Assembly: GCA_039545275.1 (NCBI GenBank) | Contig: BCHS01000004.1 | Location: forward strand, 1-64,000 | Origin: Pseudomicrostroma phylloplanum | Taxonomy: Eukaryota > Basidiomycota > Exobasidiomycetes > Microstromatales | Direction: 5' to 3' | Length of the DNA: 64,000 bases | Shown here: piece by piece, positions 1 through 12,810 of the stretch | Layout: every line of letters begins with the position of its first letter | How positions within the stretch are numbered: the stretch's first letter is position 1 | Notes under the pieces: generated by a model | Databases searched by the model: none | The model's input: the letters and a program-made list of their open reading frames with translations, nothing else | Told to the model about the DNA's origin: nothing | Made by a program: the position numbers and the translations under genes

Positions 1-806
1 TAAGACACCAGACACTCTCATCGCTGGTGCCAGCAGCGCCATCGTGGGGTACATAGCCGCGCTGATGCTGTTCGCGACAATTGCGCACCACGTTGGTACT
101 TTGCCGCTGCTGGATGCGTTTGACAGTTGACAGGTACTCGCCCTAGACGGTGACAGCTTCTCTCGAGCCGTTGCAATCGCTTTCCTCTTCCACTATTCTT
201 CGCCTCGATCGGATTCGCCATTTCCCTGAGGTCATTCTTTGAGGCAAGAGTGATATGGGAGAGCTTCGTCTTCGTCGGTCTTATGCTCGTTGCCAAGGGT
301 GTGGCTGGCGCATGGCCGGCGCTCTTCGCCTACATCGAGAATCTGACACCAAAATCATGCGCCCCTTTCCAACGGGCATCCCAGACCAGTACAAGTGAAG
401 CGCCGCAGCGCTGGGAGAGTGAGCTTGAGCTCCCGGGACTGCGTCAGGCTACAAGGCGAGAGTCAGGAATTTCGGGAAGTGACGTTATCCCTCCGGCTGT
501 CCCTCCCACACAGCGGAATTCGGCCTGGTGGGCACCCTCTCTGCTCCTCGGCATGAGTCTCGTCGCCCGGGGCGAAATTGGCTTCCCATCATTGGTCTCG
601 CACATGAGTCCGGCCTGCCTGGAGTTAGCGCCGCGTCTGCGGACACGGCAGAAAGCGATGCAGCCGAAAGAGCTTACTTAGTCGCGATCTGGGCTCTGAT
701 GATCAACACGCTGGCTGGACCCATATTGATTGGCGGCATGATCAAGTGGAGAGACCAGAACTTGATGGGCGAAATAAGTCGAGGCAGATGGGGGAGCATG
801 AAGTAA
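1..806 (+). pseudogene. Na+/H+ exchanger (CPA2 type), broken 3' part
   Basis: This is the C-terminal part of a fungal monovalent cation:proton antiporter, cut by the left edge. The blocks TPDTLIAGA (from base 6), PLFFASIGFAISLRSFFEA (about 197-250), SLLLGMSLVARGEIGF (about 538-587) and AYLVAIWALMINTLAGPI (about 672-727) occur in the order expected for the family, but not in one frame. The frame of the first block stops at TGA after LLDAFDS, near base 129. A shift is needed before PLFF, and one missing base is needed after GEIGF near 585 to continue to the stop at 804-806. No intron of the size used in this window (50-95 bases) repairs these breaks. It is therefore either a decayed gene or an assembly with several indels; all later genes read cleanly, which favours decay. 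Family assignment is good, identity of the substrate unknown. Confidence 0.7.
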
Positions 807-915
807 GACTCGGACGCTTTGGGGCGACGTCTTGAATTGAGGTTGAGAGCAGTGGGGATAAGATTCTGCATTGTTGTACATTAGCCATCTTGCACACGTT
901 TACCTGGGGGAGCTC

Positions 916-1754
916 CTACCCTTCTGTAGCCTGAGCCCTGAGTATCTTTACTTCCTCCCGGGGCCTGTCGAATGCGGGAGCGTTGTTAATGGTCTGATCA
1001 TCTCTAGCTGTGAGGCAGATGCCCCGGCCATCGTCGTCTGTTGTACTCACCGGTCCTGAGCATCCACTGCGACCAGGCCCATGCGCTGTACCACGGTCAT
1101 ACCCTCGCTAACTCTGCCGAAGATGGTATCTGTAGGGCGGTAACACGCGACTTTTCAGCTTATATATCTTCGGTTCGTCCCGCGTCAGCATTCGCCATCA
1201 TGCCTTACGTTTCCTGTCCAAGTGAGGTGTAGGTGCAAGAGTCAGGAAGAATTGACTACCATTGGAATTGGGCCCGGAGTTGGCCATTGCGAGGATGCCT
1301 GCGCCAGTGAACCTGAGCGCCGGAGTGATCTCGTCGGCAAACTTGTCGCCGTAGATGCTGCTGCCTCCTCTGCCAGTGCCGGTGGGATCTCCTCCTTGAA
1401 TCATGAAGTTGTTGATGCTGATTGTCGCAGGTGGGAAAGGCAATAGTGTGAGTCTGAGTGGGTCACTGGCACGCAGCACGACAGGCAGCAGCGGCGGGAG
1501 CTGCAACTCACATTCTGTGGAAAGGCACACCGTCATAGTAGCCACGTCTTGCCAGCTGATAGAAGCTGAAAAGGAGGGTTCCCAGCCAATGTTAGCAAGG
1601 CAACGCCATCATCGTCGTGCTGCAATAGTCTCAGAACCTCACTGCCTCGCCCTGACACTCACTTCTCGCACGTCTTCGGTGCCTCGTCCCAGTATAGCTC
1701 CAGAGCTATGAGACCTTGTGACGTCTGCAACACCACGCCTCGATCTCGGGACAT
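916..1754 (-). CDS. PPIL1-type cyclophilin (peptidyl-prolyl cis-trans isomerase)
   Basis: Cyclophilin catalysing cis-trans isomerisation of prolyl bonds; PPIL1-type members sit in the spliceosome. Five coding exons are read on the minus strand: 1663-1754, 1512-1565, 1209-1417, 1051-1129 and 916-964, giving 160 residues against about 166 for human PPIL1. Visible blocks: [71 protein letters not shown] (active-site region), [10 protein letters not shown] and the C-terminal [17 protein letters not shown] and SQFF residues of the active site are kept. The start at 1754 was chosen because homology begins a few residues later. A longer in-frame start at 1859 exists but adds non-conserved sequence. 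The gene is divergent from the carrier gene, whose start lies 199 bases away, so the two probably share a promoter. Confidence 0.9.
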
Positions 1755-1953
1755 GCTGTGCGATGTTGTGATGGCAAGGTGTGAAGGGGTACGCACCAAG
1801 GCGAGTGCAGTCCAGTCCGAACCGCTCCTTCCGCGACGGAAAGAGGACTCACCGGACAAGGCCCGAGCGCCGGGAAGATGGCCGGCCCTGCTTCCTCGTC
1901 CTTACCTCCGGTGCCCTACCAAGACGTTCCTCAGCTGCGAGGGCCATACCGCC

Positions 1954-3172
1954 ATGTCCTCTTCATCTTCTTCGTCGCCCACACAGTCTCGCCCTACACC
2001 ATCATATACCACCTCGCTGCTGTCGGGAGCATTCGCAGGATTCGCAGTCGATGTGTCGCTCTTCCCCCTTGACACGCTCAAGACCAGGGCCCAGTCTGCA
2101 CAGGGATTCGTCAAGGCAGGAGGTTTCAAGGGGGTGTATAGCGGGCTCAGCAGCGTAGTCGCCGGCAGCGCACCAGGAGGTGAGTCGAGTACGAGATCAA
2201 GAGTTCAAGAGGAAGAGCGATCGTGGGAGGCGCTGGTCCTTCTCGACTGGAATTGGGATTTGACGTGCTCATCGGTCCGCGAATGCCATGGTCCCTCTTC
2301 ACGTCCTTCCTTCCCACAGCGGCCATCTTCTTCACCACATACGAGTCCCTCAAGCCGGTCTTCTCCTCGCCCTCTTCTACAATAAGCCTTTCGCCATCAG
2401 CTTCGCATATGCTGTCAGCCTCGCTTGCGGAGACGGCAGCATGCCTGATCCGCGTGCCTACCGAGGTGGTCAAATCACGCATGCAAGCAGGCGTATCAAG
2501 GGGCAGGATTGGCGAAGTCGTTGGCAGGATACTGCAGAGGGAAGGTCTGAGAGGTTTGTGGAAAGGGTTCGGAACAACAGTCGCCAGAGAGGTGAGTACC
2601 CTGGCGCTGCAGCAAGGTAGCCACGGCAGTCCGCTCCGTCTAAACTGTCGCATTTGATGCACCCCTTCTCCCAGATCCCCTTTACATGCATCCAATTCCC
2701 GCTATATGAGCGTCTGAAGCTCTTGCTTCTTCAGCAACGGCAAGCTTCGACCTCTTCCCTCCTCGCCAAGAAGCCCGCGAAGCTCCCTACCTACCAGGCA
2801 GCCCTCGTAGGCTCCTTCTCCGGAGGTTTCGCTGCTGCCTTGACGACTCCTTTGGACGTAGTCAAGACGAGGCTGATGCTAGCGGAAAGAGTGGGTGCTA
2901 CGCCGATTCCAACGTCTTCCTCCTCAGCAGCAGCACCTCTCTCTCCTGCGCCGACCAACGCTGTGGGCGTCAACCAGAGATTCTTGCCGACCTTGCTTCA
3001 CGTCTACCGATCGGAGGGGGGCAGCGGCTTGTTTGCAGGCGTGCTACCACGGACGATCTGGATCAGTCTGGGGGGAGCAGTCTTCCTTGGCAGCTTTGAG
3101 CTCGGTGTCGAGCTGCTTGAGAAGGAAAAGAGAATAGTCCGAGACGACGAAAGCTTGGCAGCAGCAGCTTGA
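1954..3172 (+). CDS. PET8: Mitochondrial carrier, S-adenosylmethionine transporter type
   Basis: Inner-membrane carrier of the SLC25A26/Pet8 type, which imports S-adenosylmethionine into mitochondria in exchange for S-adenosylhomocysteine. Three coding exons: 1954-2179, 2320-2591 and 2675-3172 (331 residues). Three carrier repeats are seen, each with a PxDxxKxR-like signature: [11 protein letters not shown] in the first, [14 protein letters not shown] in the second, [11 protein letters not shown] in the third. The order FPLDTLKTR, then [16 protein letters not shown] across the first splice, then [12 protein letters not shown] after the second, matches Pet8/SAMC rather than other carriers. The third repeat holds a Ser/Ala/Pro-rich insertion before [13 protein letters not shown]. 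An upstream in-frame start at 1708 would overlap the cyclophilin gene and add no conserved sequence. It converges on GCN2 with 161 bases between the stop codons. Confidence 0.88.
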
Positions 3173-3333
3173 GACGCGCCTTTGTGCCTGAACCGGCCTC
3201 GCGATAGAATTATTAACACTCAGTCTTAGGGACACAGCTATCAATAGAAAGTCACACACCAGCAGACAACGTTGAGCTATCGCTCGTGCAATCGTCTATT
3301 GGTTCCCTCGGCGATGTCTCTTGCAGACGGGTA

Positions 3334-6300
3334 TCAGATGCCTGGTCCGTTGGACCCAACCACAGCTGCCCTCTTCTCCCTGATACTCCACAGAATGACG
3401 AGGCCATCGCCACACTTTTCAATGTGCCCCCTGATGCTCTTAGCGTATTCCTTCTCTTCACCGCTGCCCAATGTGTCTAGGAAGGCCCTCCACCCAATAT
3501 CCCTCCTGGCGGTATCCTTACCCATAGCAGCGACGCATAGCGCATCGAAGATGTCCCCTCTCAGATCGACGGCTATGACTGGGACTTCTCCAGCTGCCAA
3601 GCTGGTAGCCATCTTGTGCACCTGAGTGGTTGCTGAATTGATGATCGGATGGTTTGAAGCGAGCTTGACGCGTCGATCCGGATGCGAGTGGTTCGACTTG
3701 TCAGATTTGTCCGGTCGCCTAGACGACGAAGCGTGGACGGGGAGCACGATTTGCGTTTCCATCATGGCCGGGGCGAGGTTCGTAGCAGTGCCTGAAATTG
3801 ACAGATCCCCTGAAGCGGAGCCGAGGCCCGTAGAAGCCTGGAAGCCGGTCGCCATCCCACTGGTCGCATTCGCAGCTAGACTTTGGGTATCCGAGCCCTG
3901 CACTCCCGTGCTGTCAAACGCAGCGCCAGCAGGCGGACCGATGCCGCCAGGCCCAGCGTTGCCAGCAGCTCTGGCCAATTGATCAAGCAACCAGGGCACT
4001 AACTCAAGCATTGAGACAAATTCCCCTTCGACCATCTTAGTCCAGAGGCTTCTGACCTTCATCAGCCCTCGCGTCGTACCAAAGATGAGAAAAGAGAAGC
4101 CTTCCTCCTTACATCGGGCAGCAGTCGTCAGCATGTTTGAATCCTGCCCTACATCGTCCTCGTAGCTCAAATCGGCACGAATACCGTGAGACCAGAGTTC
4201 CCGACAGATGGCCATTCGTAGTTCCAGCATGCCAGGCGAGCTGTGCACGTAGACATCCGCCCTGCGAGGTGTCCAAAGGTCAGGAGGGCGACGCAGCTCA
4301 TTGATCTCTTGGTCTTTTGCCAGCGCCGATATCAGCTTCGACACTGCGAGTTGTAGCCCGACTCCACTGGGTGATGGGCCACTCAGAGGTGTTGCGAAGC
4401 GGGCGATGAGGGACGAGTATCGACCTCCGGAGGCGACCACATCCCAACGGGCTCTGCGTCTCTTTCTGCCACTGCTGCCAGGTCCTCTAGCGACTTGGAA
4501 GAAGACAGAGCCTTGGTAGCAGTGACTGTAGTTAGAGAGAAGGGGACAGAGGAGAAAGCGCCGTTCTACTGGAACGCCCAATTTGCGCGCTGCGTCTCGT
4601 ACCTCGAGAATAGCCTGAACTGCTTTGACGAGGGCAGGACGATGATCTACCGGCAAGATCCTTTCCAGGCGGTTCTGAGCTGTCTCAATGTCTTCTGCCA
4701 TAAGTGCGCAGGCTTCAAGCTCGTCAGCTAGCGATCTAGGCAGATTGAGCTGTTGAGAGAGCTTTTGACGGATAGAGGCCGCAATCGAGCCTGCCTGATG
4801 CCCGGACAGAGCTGATAAGGTGGAAAGCAACGTTGAGTGTTGCTTGACCGGCACACGCTGTAATGGGTGGAGATCGGCTGTCAGCCGCAGACCAGTGAAT
4901 CAGCAAAGCATCGAAAGGGCGGTCTCACCTCCAGAAGAAGATTCAGGATCGTGCCGTGATTGATCAGGACCACCCAGTCGCTTTTGAAGCCAGGAACTTC
5001 GCCAAGAATCTCCTCAAGGCAAGCAAGGCATTCGCCTTCGGCAGCACTGGGAAGGTTGCCACCGGCGCCTACGATGATGTCCATGTTGGCTGCCAGGATT
5101 GAAAGAGGCTGCCCACCGGCAAGCAGAGAATCCCGATAGACTGGCCCGATACAGAATCTCTTCAATCTGTGGTTTTTGGAACGAGCAATGATCCTGGCAA
5201 ATGGAACGAGGTGATCTCGAGGTAGGAAGACTACCTGACCAGTCGAGTCCAAGAGTTGGACGGGCGTGTTCCCTGATGGACCTTCCTTCACGGACGAGTA
5301 GAGGCCGCTGCGAGGAGGCATGAGCAAGGGAGCTTGCAATTCTACTGCGCCATGGCGTAAGAACACCGTCCGGAGGAACTCAACGACGACAGACTCTCGA
5401 GGGTCGACGAGGTGCTCGTGACTATCACCACTTTTGCTGCGTATCTGTTGCTGCGAGCCAGCGTCGAATGTGACATCCCTTATCTCCTCGTCGGCGGGCG
5501 GTTGTGGAGCAAAGAGGGCATCGAGTAGTTGCAGATGATACACCGAAGAATGATCTGTGACCAATCGCAAGGTCTCTTGTACAGATTCGTCCTCTAGTCG
5601 TGGCGGAAGGAGATCACTCCGAAGCAGCTCGAGTGGCGAAGGACGATCTTCCGCTTTGTGCGTGACCAACCATTCGATGACCTGACGCTCCTTGACGAGC
5701 TCGCTCGGCCACGCCGGAGGAAATTCAGGTACTGTTTGGCGTAGACTACGAAGACGCTGCACTCGCTCCATGCCTGTGGAGTACACACGACCGGATGCAA
5801 ACATCTCGAAAAGTATGATGCCCAATGAGTACATGTCGACCTGTGAGATAGCACACCGGGAGGTCTGTTAGCCTAAGGTCTTTCAAAATCAGCAGAGAGT
5901 CAATACTTGCCTTGTATCCATAGCGTGCTCCTTGCTTCCGAACTATTTCTGGCGCAGTGTAGAGTGCTGTGCCGACTTCACCTGTCATATCGTCACTGCC
6001 TTCCAAGAGCATTCTGCCAGAAGAGTCGAATTGGTGCTGGTGATGATCTGAGCGCACGGGAGGTAAGACCCCGGAGGATGCGATGCTGCTCCCTTCCGCC
6101 AAGGTCGGGACCGTCTCTAGCGTCGTAGCTAAACCAAAGTCTCCTATCTTGACATCCTGGCCCGCCATGAGAATGTTCGATGGCTTAAAGAGGAAGCAGG
6201 GCAACGTGAAAGCGGAGCTTCGTTTCATTTAGCAGCGTTCGCGACTACTTTCAGACACACTTCGGCTACGCCTTACCTTCAGATCGCGATGGACGATGCC

Positions 6301-9158
6301 CAGATTGTGAATATGAACCAGAGCGTTCAGGATCTGTCGCAAAAGCCTCCAACAGTCGTCCACGCCAATGGGACCTTTTTCGATGAGTTCCCGAAGTGTA
6401 ACATCGTCCACGAGCTCCATCTGAACCACATGGATCGAGCGTGTGAAGCGTCAGCTGAGGCACATTGACTAACTAACATCCAAATCTCGCACGCACCTGT
6501 ATGTAGAGCCACCGCGGAGCTTGTTGGCCTCTCTTGACCCCAGCACCGTTGAGTGCACTGCGACTTTTGCTTCTGTTGACCGCACGCTCAGTCACTCGCC
6601 CCCTGTGGCTTGGCTCCTCTTCGCTGCTACCCTCCTCCTCGTCAAAATCGCTTTCGCTGCTTTGATTACTGCTTGCATCCTCCTCCTCAAAGCCTACGTG
6701 GCTCAGAAAGTCTTCTTCTTCCGCTCGAGCGATGTCATCGAAGTCTGCATCCTTAGGTGGACCAAACGACAAGGAAAAGCTCATTTGAGCTGCAGCGCCG
6801 GTGTCGGTAGCGGCGTTAGATGAGGCAGAGGTCGTGGCAATCCCGGACTCGGTCGCAGTGGTCTCGGAAGTTGCCCCATCGAGGTCGGAAGACAAAGCTG
6901 AGGCTTCCTCAATCCATGCGGCATAATACCTAGTGACGTGCGGATGATTGACGCGGGCGAGTGCACCGATCTCTCTCAATGTCTTCTCTTCTCCCTCTCC
7001 GGCTTCTCCGATGCCGCCGTCGAGCTTGATCTTCTTGACTGCATAGACGCCTCCATCGAGTCGGTTTCTCACCTTGCTGACGACCCCAAAAGCCCCCTTG
7101 CCGAGTATAGACAGAGGGATGAAGTCGGACAGGAATCGAGAAGATCCAGGGCCTCCCTGAGGGGCTGTAGCGGCTGGCCGAGAGGAGAAGAACGAAGAGC
7201 GGGTAAGGGCCGGTGTGGGCATGTCGGCTGAAGTGTTGATCTGAGCATCTGCAGGGGCACGAGGTCGTATCGAATCTGTAGTTGGGACATCAAGGTAGGC
7301 CCTCCCATTGTCTGCGCCCAAGTGGAGTATGGACTGAAGATACTTGAGTGCCTCAGCTGGCGTAGGTCGCTTACGGGCGGAGCGATCGAGCACTTTGCCC
7401 AAGAATTTTGCAGAGACTTCATCTAATGTTCCGCAACTTTGTGCGGCATGCAACGCTGCCCATGGGTCCACGAACGATGCAGATGCTGCAATGCCCATGA
7501 GAGACAGAAGAAGCACGCGACCTAGGGCGAACGTGTCGCTTTTGCGAGAGTAGCGCAGCTCAGACTGTAACTCCGGGACTACCCAATCACCTGTCCACCT
7601 CTCTCCAGCAGGCTCAGCAGCCTCGCGAAACGGATTGCCTCTATGTAGGTCCAGTACGCTGCCTTTCCAGACCGTGTCTATGATGAAGCCCTGATTTGGG
7701 ACCAGACAGATCCGATCCAGAGTCACATCCTTGAGGAGTAGACCTCGGCCGTGGAGTTCTTCTGCTCCTGCAAAGATATCCTTTGCCAGATCAAAGACTT
7801 TTGCAACCGGTAAAGGTTGTACTAACAAGAGAGAGTCAAGGCGCACCTCAAGCCGGGAGGGTGGCGCAGAGACAATCGAGAGTGTGAAGTATCCCTCAGA
7901 GTCTGAAGGAGTGGCTAGTCTGGGGNGGTCTATTCTGCGCAATTGAAATCCTCGCATCTGACGCAGACCAGGGTAGGATATACTTGCCAAACCCTCGAGC
8001 TCCCGCTCCAGACCGGCAAGTTTTCTGCGTCCTCGAGATGTCGAGAAGTACGGCGACGTAATGGTAATGGTATCGAGCGACTGTGGCGGTCCTGAAGCGG
8101 CCGAGAGAGGTATAGCGTACTGGTGTGTGGAGATTGTATCATAGCTGTCCTGTACGACCGGTGAGATTTGAAAGCGAGACTCTGTCGTGCCTCTTGCGAG
8201 GGACAGTGGTGGATCGAAGTCGAGGAAGGCAGGGCCTTCCATGGCCACACCTGAAGCGACGGCACGCAAGAGTTTGTTTGCAGGAGGAGACAAGGGTCTT
8301 GGTTCGTCTGGACTCGAAGCAAATCTTTCGAAACTCGGAGTCCGACCGAAGACCACAGCGGCCTCGCTTTGAGACGCATCAGCCTCAAAGCCGACTCTGC
8401 GTCGTTCCTTCTCAACTCTAATAGCCTCCTCTTTTTCAGCAATGACCTTGGCCAGCGACGACGCTTTGGCATCGGATGTCTTGCGATCTGCCTCGAGCTG
8501 TCGGTTCAGCTCTTGTGCCTTGATCTTCACAAATGGAAAAGCAGTATCATGTGTCAGAAGGCGATAGACGTACAAGGGCGCATCTCTCCTCAAGGGCACT
8601 CACCTTTTCCCCCTCCCCCTCACGCCTCTGCTTCTCCTCTTCTAGACTGGGTATCATCTCTGACTTCTTCTGAGCTTCCATTTTCCGCTCTGCCTCCTTC
8701 TCCCGCGCTTTGACAAGGTTCTCGTTGGACAGGAGCTCTGCACCGCACGAATACACTTCCCAAATCGCCTCTTCCCCCTTGGCCGCAAGTTCAGTAGCCC
8801 TTTGTTTTAGAACAGAGGCCAGCTGACTGAGCTGCTGACTGGTTACGTTGAGGACAGCGCCATCTTTTGGCGTGGGAGGCACCGCGGATATCAAAGGTAT
8901 GCGGGGATACCTCTTGGGCAACCTGATCTCGACTTTGACAAACACCTGGTCCTTGTACCTGTCTTCGTCCGGTCGGATGGTGAGAGTGAAGAGGGGCTGG
9001 TTGATGCCTGCATTCCCCCATGCGGTGGCAGCCTGGCCGCTTTGCTGACCAGAGGCGAAATCGGAACCCAAGATGGATTGAAGGGCTTCGATCTCGTCGG
9101 CTTGGACTTGCGGCAGGTCTTGTGCGCCAGGTGAGAGCACGGGAGCCCCGAGAGGCAT
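3334..9158 (-). CDS. GCN2: eIF2-alpha kinase Gcn2
   Basis: Sensor kinase that binds uncharged tRNA and phosphorylates eIF2-alpha during amino-acid starvation. Six coding exons: 8604-9158, 6497-8524, 6277-6420, 5911-6183, 4929-5840 and 3334-4857 (1811 residues). Domain order is complete: RWD domain (about residues 10-135, Gcn1 binding), charged helix, degenerate kinase (about 270-560, with HGRGLLLKDVT in place of HRDxKxxN), true kinase (about 650-1060: GKGAFGVV, YAVKKIKL, acidic insert, HRDLKPSN, GDFGLAT, APE), then the histidyl-tRNA synthetase-like domain (about 1140-1640) and a C-terminal ribosome/dimer region. The intron at 5841-5910 has a GC donor (GCAAGT). Base 7926 is N and leaves one unknown residue in the pseudokinase part. 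ATG 9158 was chosen; an in-frame start at 9305 would add a hydrophobic stretch unlike any Gcn2. Confidence 0.95.
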
Positions 9159-11783
9159 GGCGAAAGAGATTGGGACGGTCCAGCTAGCGTGCGGCCATCT
9201 CAGATATGTGTAGCGGACCAATCGCAAGTTGACCGCTGTGCACAGATGGAGAGGGAGGAGACAGAGGGAGATCACGGGTATAGTGAGGAGGAGCAGAGCA
9301 AGCACGACACTGCAGCTTTACCGGGAAGAAGCTGTGACTCGGAAAGGGAAGCAGAGTCAAAGCGTGGTGGAGGCGCGACGGACCGAGCGAGGCGCAGCTG
9401 AGATTCAACTCCTCGCTTCGGCAGAAGGCATTCGCAGCGACGGCCTCCTGAACGACACAAGCGCAGGTGGCCCGTCGCTGCTAGTCATCCTCGCCATACA
9501 AGATTGCTCCGAGAGCTACTCCTGGAGACGATAGCATAAGAGCCGAGAAGCAAAGAGGGCGTGACCCGGTACATCGTCGCAGAGCTGCCCCTCTAGCGGC
9601 CGCTGGGTGAGAGTACCGACACGGCAAAGCGGCCAGAGACAACGCACAGCGTGTTGCGGTCGCCAGTTCACATTGGAAAGACGTCGGTATGGGGATCTTA
9701 CAAGAATGTGGAGGTGTCAAATCCAGGCAAAGGCGTCAAAAGCAGGCAAAGGCATTGCCCCCCGACCTTGAGTGAACAGGGCGTGCGCCCGGCATGGAGG
9801 CCCAACATCGCAGAAGCCGACAACCAAAGGACTTCTCCACTGCAGCCTCAATGGGAGTTTCTCTGAGCTCCCGTTCTGCTTGCTTTATGTCCACTAGCGT
9901 TCTACCAACCATTCATGTTGCTCGTGGAGGGACGCTCTTCAGATCAACAGCAGCGTTACGTTTTTCTTGTTGACCTGCGCACCGGCTCTTGGCTTTGGTG
10001 CGACCAGCTCTGAGGCAGAGCGTCTGTACGCTCACACTCAAACCATCCCGTTCCCACATCTGTGTCGCGTCTGTTGCGACGCATCGCTTCCCTGCATGGC
10101 CCGCCCATCGGAAGCTTGCTGTCAGGGGAGATTGGACTCGCATTGTCGTTGCCCTTCTCGATCGAAGACCCCTCGGCGGGACAAAACAGACCGGGCGGTC
10201 TCCTAGGGCTCAGCAGTCTTCGACGCTCACTTGTTCGGACGTTGTTCAGCTGGCAGTCTCGTGCCACTTGCTCGCTGTCTCGAACAGCGCCATGTTTGTA
10301 GAAGAAGGTCGCAGCAGTCGGGCACCGCTTCATTTCAAGCTCTGCTATGCGTCGCACTTTGATTTTTAAGACGAGACATCGGACACGCGACAATCGTCGA
10401 GCCCCGGGACACAAGATCATGTAACAACGGGGAAGCACCCTGGGACGTCAAAAACCTTACTTCTGGCATGGAATGAGTCGAAGCATGCACTAGTAATCGC
10501 TAAGTCGAGCTTCACCAAGATCCCCTGCAGTGTGTGACGAGAGGACTGCCCTGTGGAGATTGTGGACCACCACAGTCGGGCTGCAGCTCAAGAGCTTAGA
10601 CGGTCAGAGGGCTTGATGCTGTCGACTGTCTCACCGGCCAAAGTGGCTCTACTGGTCTGCATCAATCGCTTTCTTTCATCTGCTGGCTGTCGTTCAGCCG
10701 TCCACGGCCTTCTCGTCGAGCCTTTGGTGCAATCCGTGGATGCAAGGTATGATGTAGTACGCAGTAGCAAAGGAGCCCAGCCACTGTACTGCAACTGGCT
10801 CTGATCAGAGCTCACGAGTCGGCAGAAGGACACAGTCCAAGGAGCCAAGCTGAACTTGGACCAGAACGCAACCGTATCATCTGAGATGCTTGTACTGAGC
10901 ATCGTGGTTCCACAAAGTCCAAAGCCGTGGGGAAGACACAGTCGAGGTAAAGGCGAATCGCTGCATGCGGTATCAGACAGTACCGTCCTTGTGTGAGCGT
11001 CGTATTGCAACAGACGAAATGGAACAGGGAGCGTGCGGTACACAGTAGTACTGTCGGAAGTCGCATGGGGTGAAATCTTGGCAGTACTGTATTGTTTCGG
11101 CTCGAGGTCGTAGCTTTGCAGAACGTTAGAGCGGACTCGGAAGGCGGAAAGGCTTGAAGGACATGCGGCTATTGTTCGTCTGGGTTGATGAGCAACATGG
11201 TTCATGCCCCAGTCCGCACGATATTAGGCACCCTATGTGACCTGTGTGCTTTCGAGCCATACCTCAGCTGGCGTCCTGACTCTGAATGTCGCGCTTGTCG
11301 CGCATGCTCGATACCGTGCGGTGCTGAGATTGAGCAGTCCGATGGGGGGCTTTCCGCAGTACGATTAATCAAGCACCCTGGCCACTTGCTTGACGATCTG
11401 GAATTTGCCTCAGACACAGTATTGCTGAACGTCAAGAGACCCATGTTCAGACCACGCAAACGTCATGCGCGTCGAAGACAATTGATGCGAGGCGGCTGTC
11501 CGCCTTCACCTATTGATGGACCGGTGCACCGCTGACAGATACATATTGTACTCTACCGTGCAAGCCAGACAATGTACTCCACCACGACGACACGCATCCG
11601 ACCACCGATCAAGAGGCTTCCAGATAACCCCGGAACGGCGAAAGCTAAAGATGGGACGCGGTGCTTTGGCAGCCCCGTCGTCGAACAAGAACATGAGGAA
11701 TACTTCAGTCAATAGATTGCGCAAGGGAGCCGACCGTATTGCTACGTGACACCGTGCGAGACGCAGTGGCTTTTACGCTACTT

Positions 11784-12090
11784 CTACTCCTTCCGTCACT
11801 CGATTCTAGCCACCTGCAGCAATTTGTAGCCAGAGACCTCAAAATTTAGCCAAGACAAGAAAAAAATTGGCAGCATGCATGTTCAAAAGTAGCCATATGA
11901 CACTGCTCGAGTGCCTGAGCTTGGCTAAAGTGTGGCTTGATTTGAATTGACTGACGAAAGGACTACAGTATTGTCATTGAGATATAGCTCAGCTGTGATG
12001 CGCCTCAATCGCGCGCTTAGAAAGCGACAGCATTTGGGTCTTGGCTTATCTGACATGCATTTGGCTAGAATCGAGTGACGAAAGGAGTAG
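11784..12090. mobile_element. MITE-like element with 29-base inverted repeats
   Basis: The 29 bases at 11784-11812 are the reverse complement of 12062-12090 with a single mismatch; the inner 18 bases (11795-11812 against 12062-12079) match perfectly. The arms enclose about 249 bases without coding capacity. A related block, TGACGAAAGGACTAC at 11951-11965, resembles the right arm in direct orientation, and several TAGCCA/TGGCTA words lie inside. No clear target-site duplication is visible at the outer ends. Size, non-coding interior and terminal inverted repeats fit a miniature inverted-repeat element, but a hairpin of other origin is possible. Confidence 0.5.
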
Positions 12091-12757
12091 CACAAAAGAA
12101 TGCACCTGCTAATCGCTCAACTAGGTTCGTGTTGGTCCGTTACAGGCGTGTGTGCTACAGTATCACATATTCTGTTGCAGTACTCACCTTACCTCACGCC
12201 CCCATACTTAGTTTCAGCCCAATGATGACCGGATCAGATCAGTGCAAGCAAGTGTGCACTTTTCGCATGTTTGCGCTACTTTTTGATGCATGTCCCCGTT
12301 ACCCCATAACGGAAATTGTCACATCACTTGCGTGGAAACTCACGAACAATGAGTCAAATTGCAGGCAGCGAATGGATATTGTAGTGCATCAGCTACCTTG
12401 AAGCACCAGCAATTCGATTGTATGCTTTTGCGCGGCATCACTGCGTGTGCTCCACCAAGCGACATTGAGTCAGCAGACACCACTACCCTTAGGGCAAACA
12501 GGCAAAATGGTACAACGATTGCATAGATTTGCAAGGCTTGCGTACATCACAGTCCTCATGTCTGATCAAGACACGGTTAATTTGGCAGCTTGGTATGGGA
12601 TCTGGCGGCTCGCTTTGCAATTCGGCCATCTGACCGCGAGGATTCAGCCACACTTCTGCAGATGTAATAGTACTGTACAATGCAGCGGAGCAGTGTCAAG
12701 TCGCCATACAGTAAGAAACTCTGCAATCTGCCAAGGTGCTTGTGCGCCTGTCAGATT

Positions 12758-12810
12758 CTAAGGCATCCAATTCTTAAGGCACCCGATGAAGCACTAAGGC
12801 ACTCGATGGG
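12758..12810. repeat. Degenerate tandem repeat, three units
   Basis: Three units start at 12758 (CTAAGGCATCC), 12774 (TTAAGGCACCCGATG) and 12794 (CTAAGGCACTCGATG), spaced 16 and 20 bases apart. The copies differ from each other, so the repeat looks old. Confidence 0.45.

Noticed and set aside
8547..9305. Start of Gcn2 at 9305 with a hydrophobic, signal-like N-terminus.
   Set aside because: No Gcn2 has a secretory signal; the RWD domain begins shortly after the Met at 9158, so the upstream part is leader sequence.
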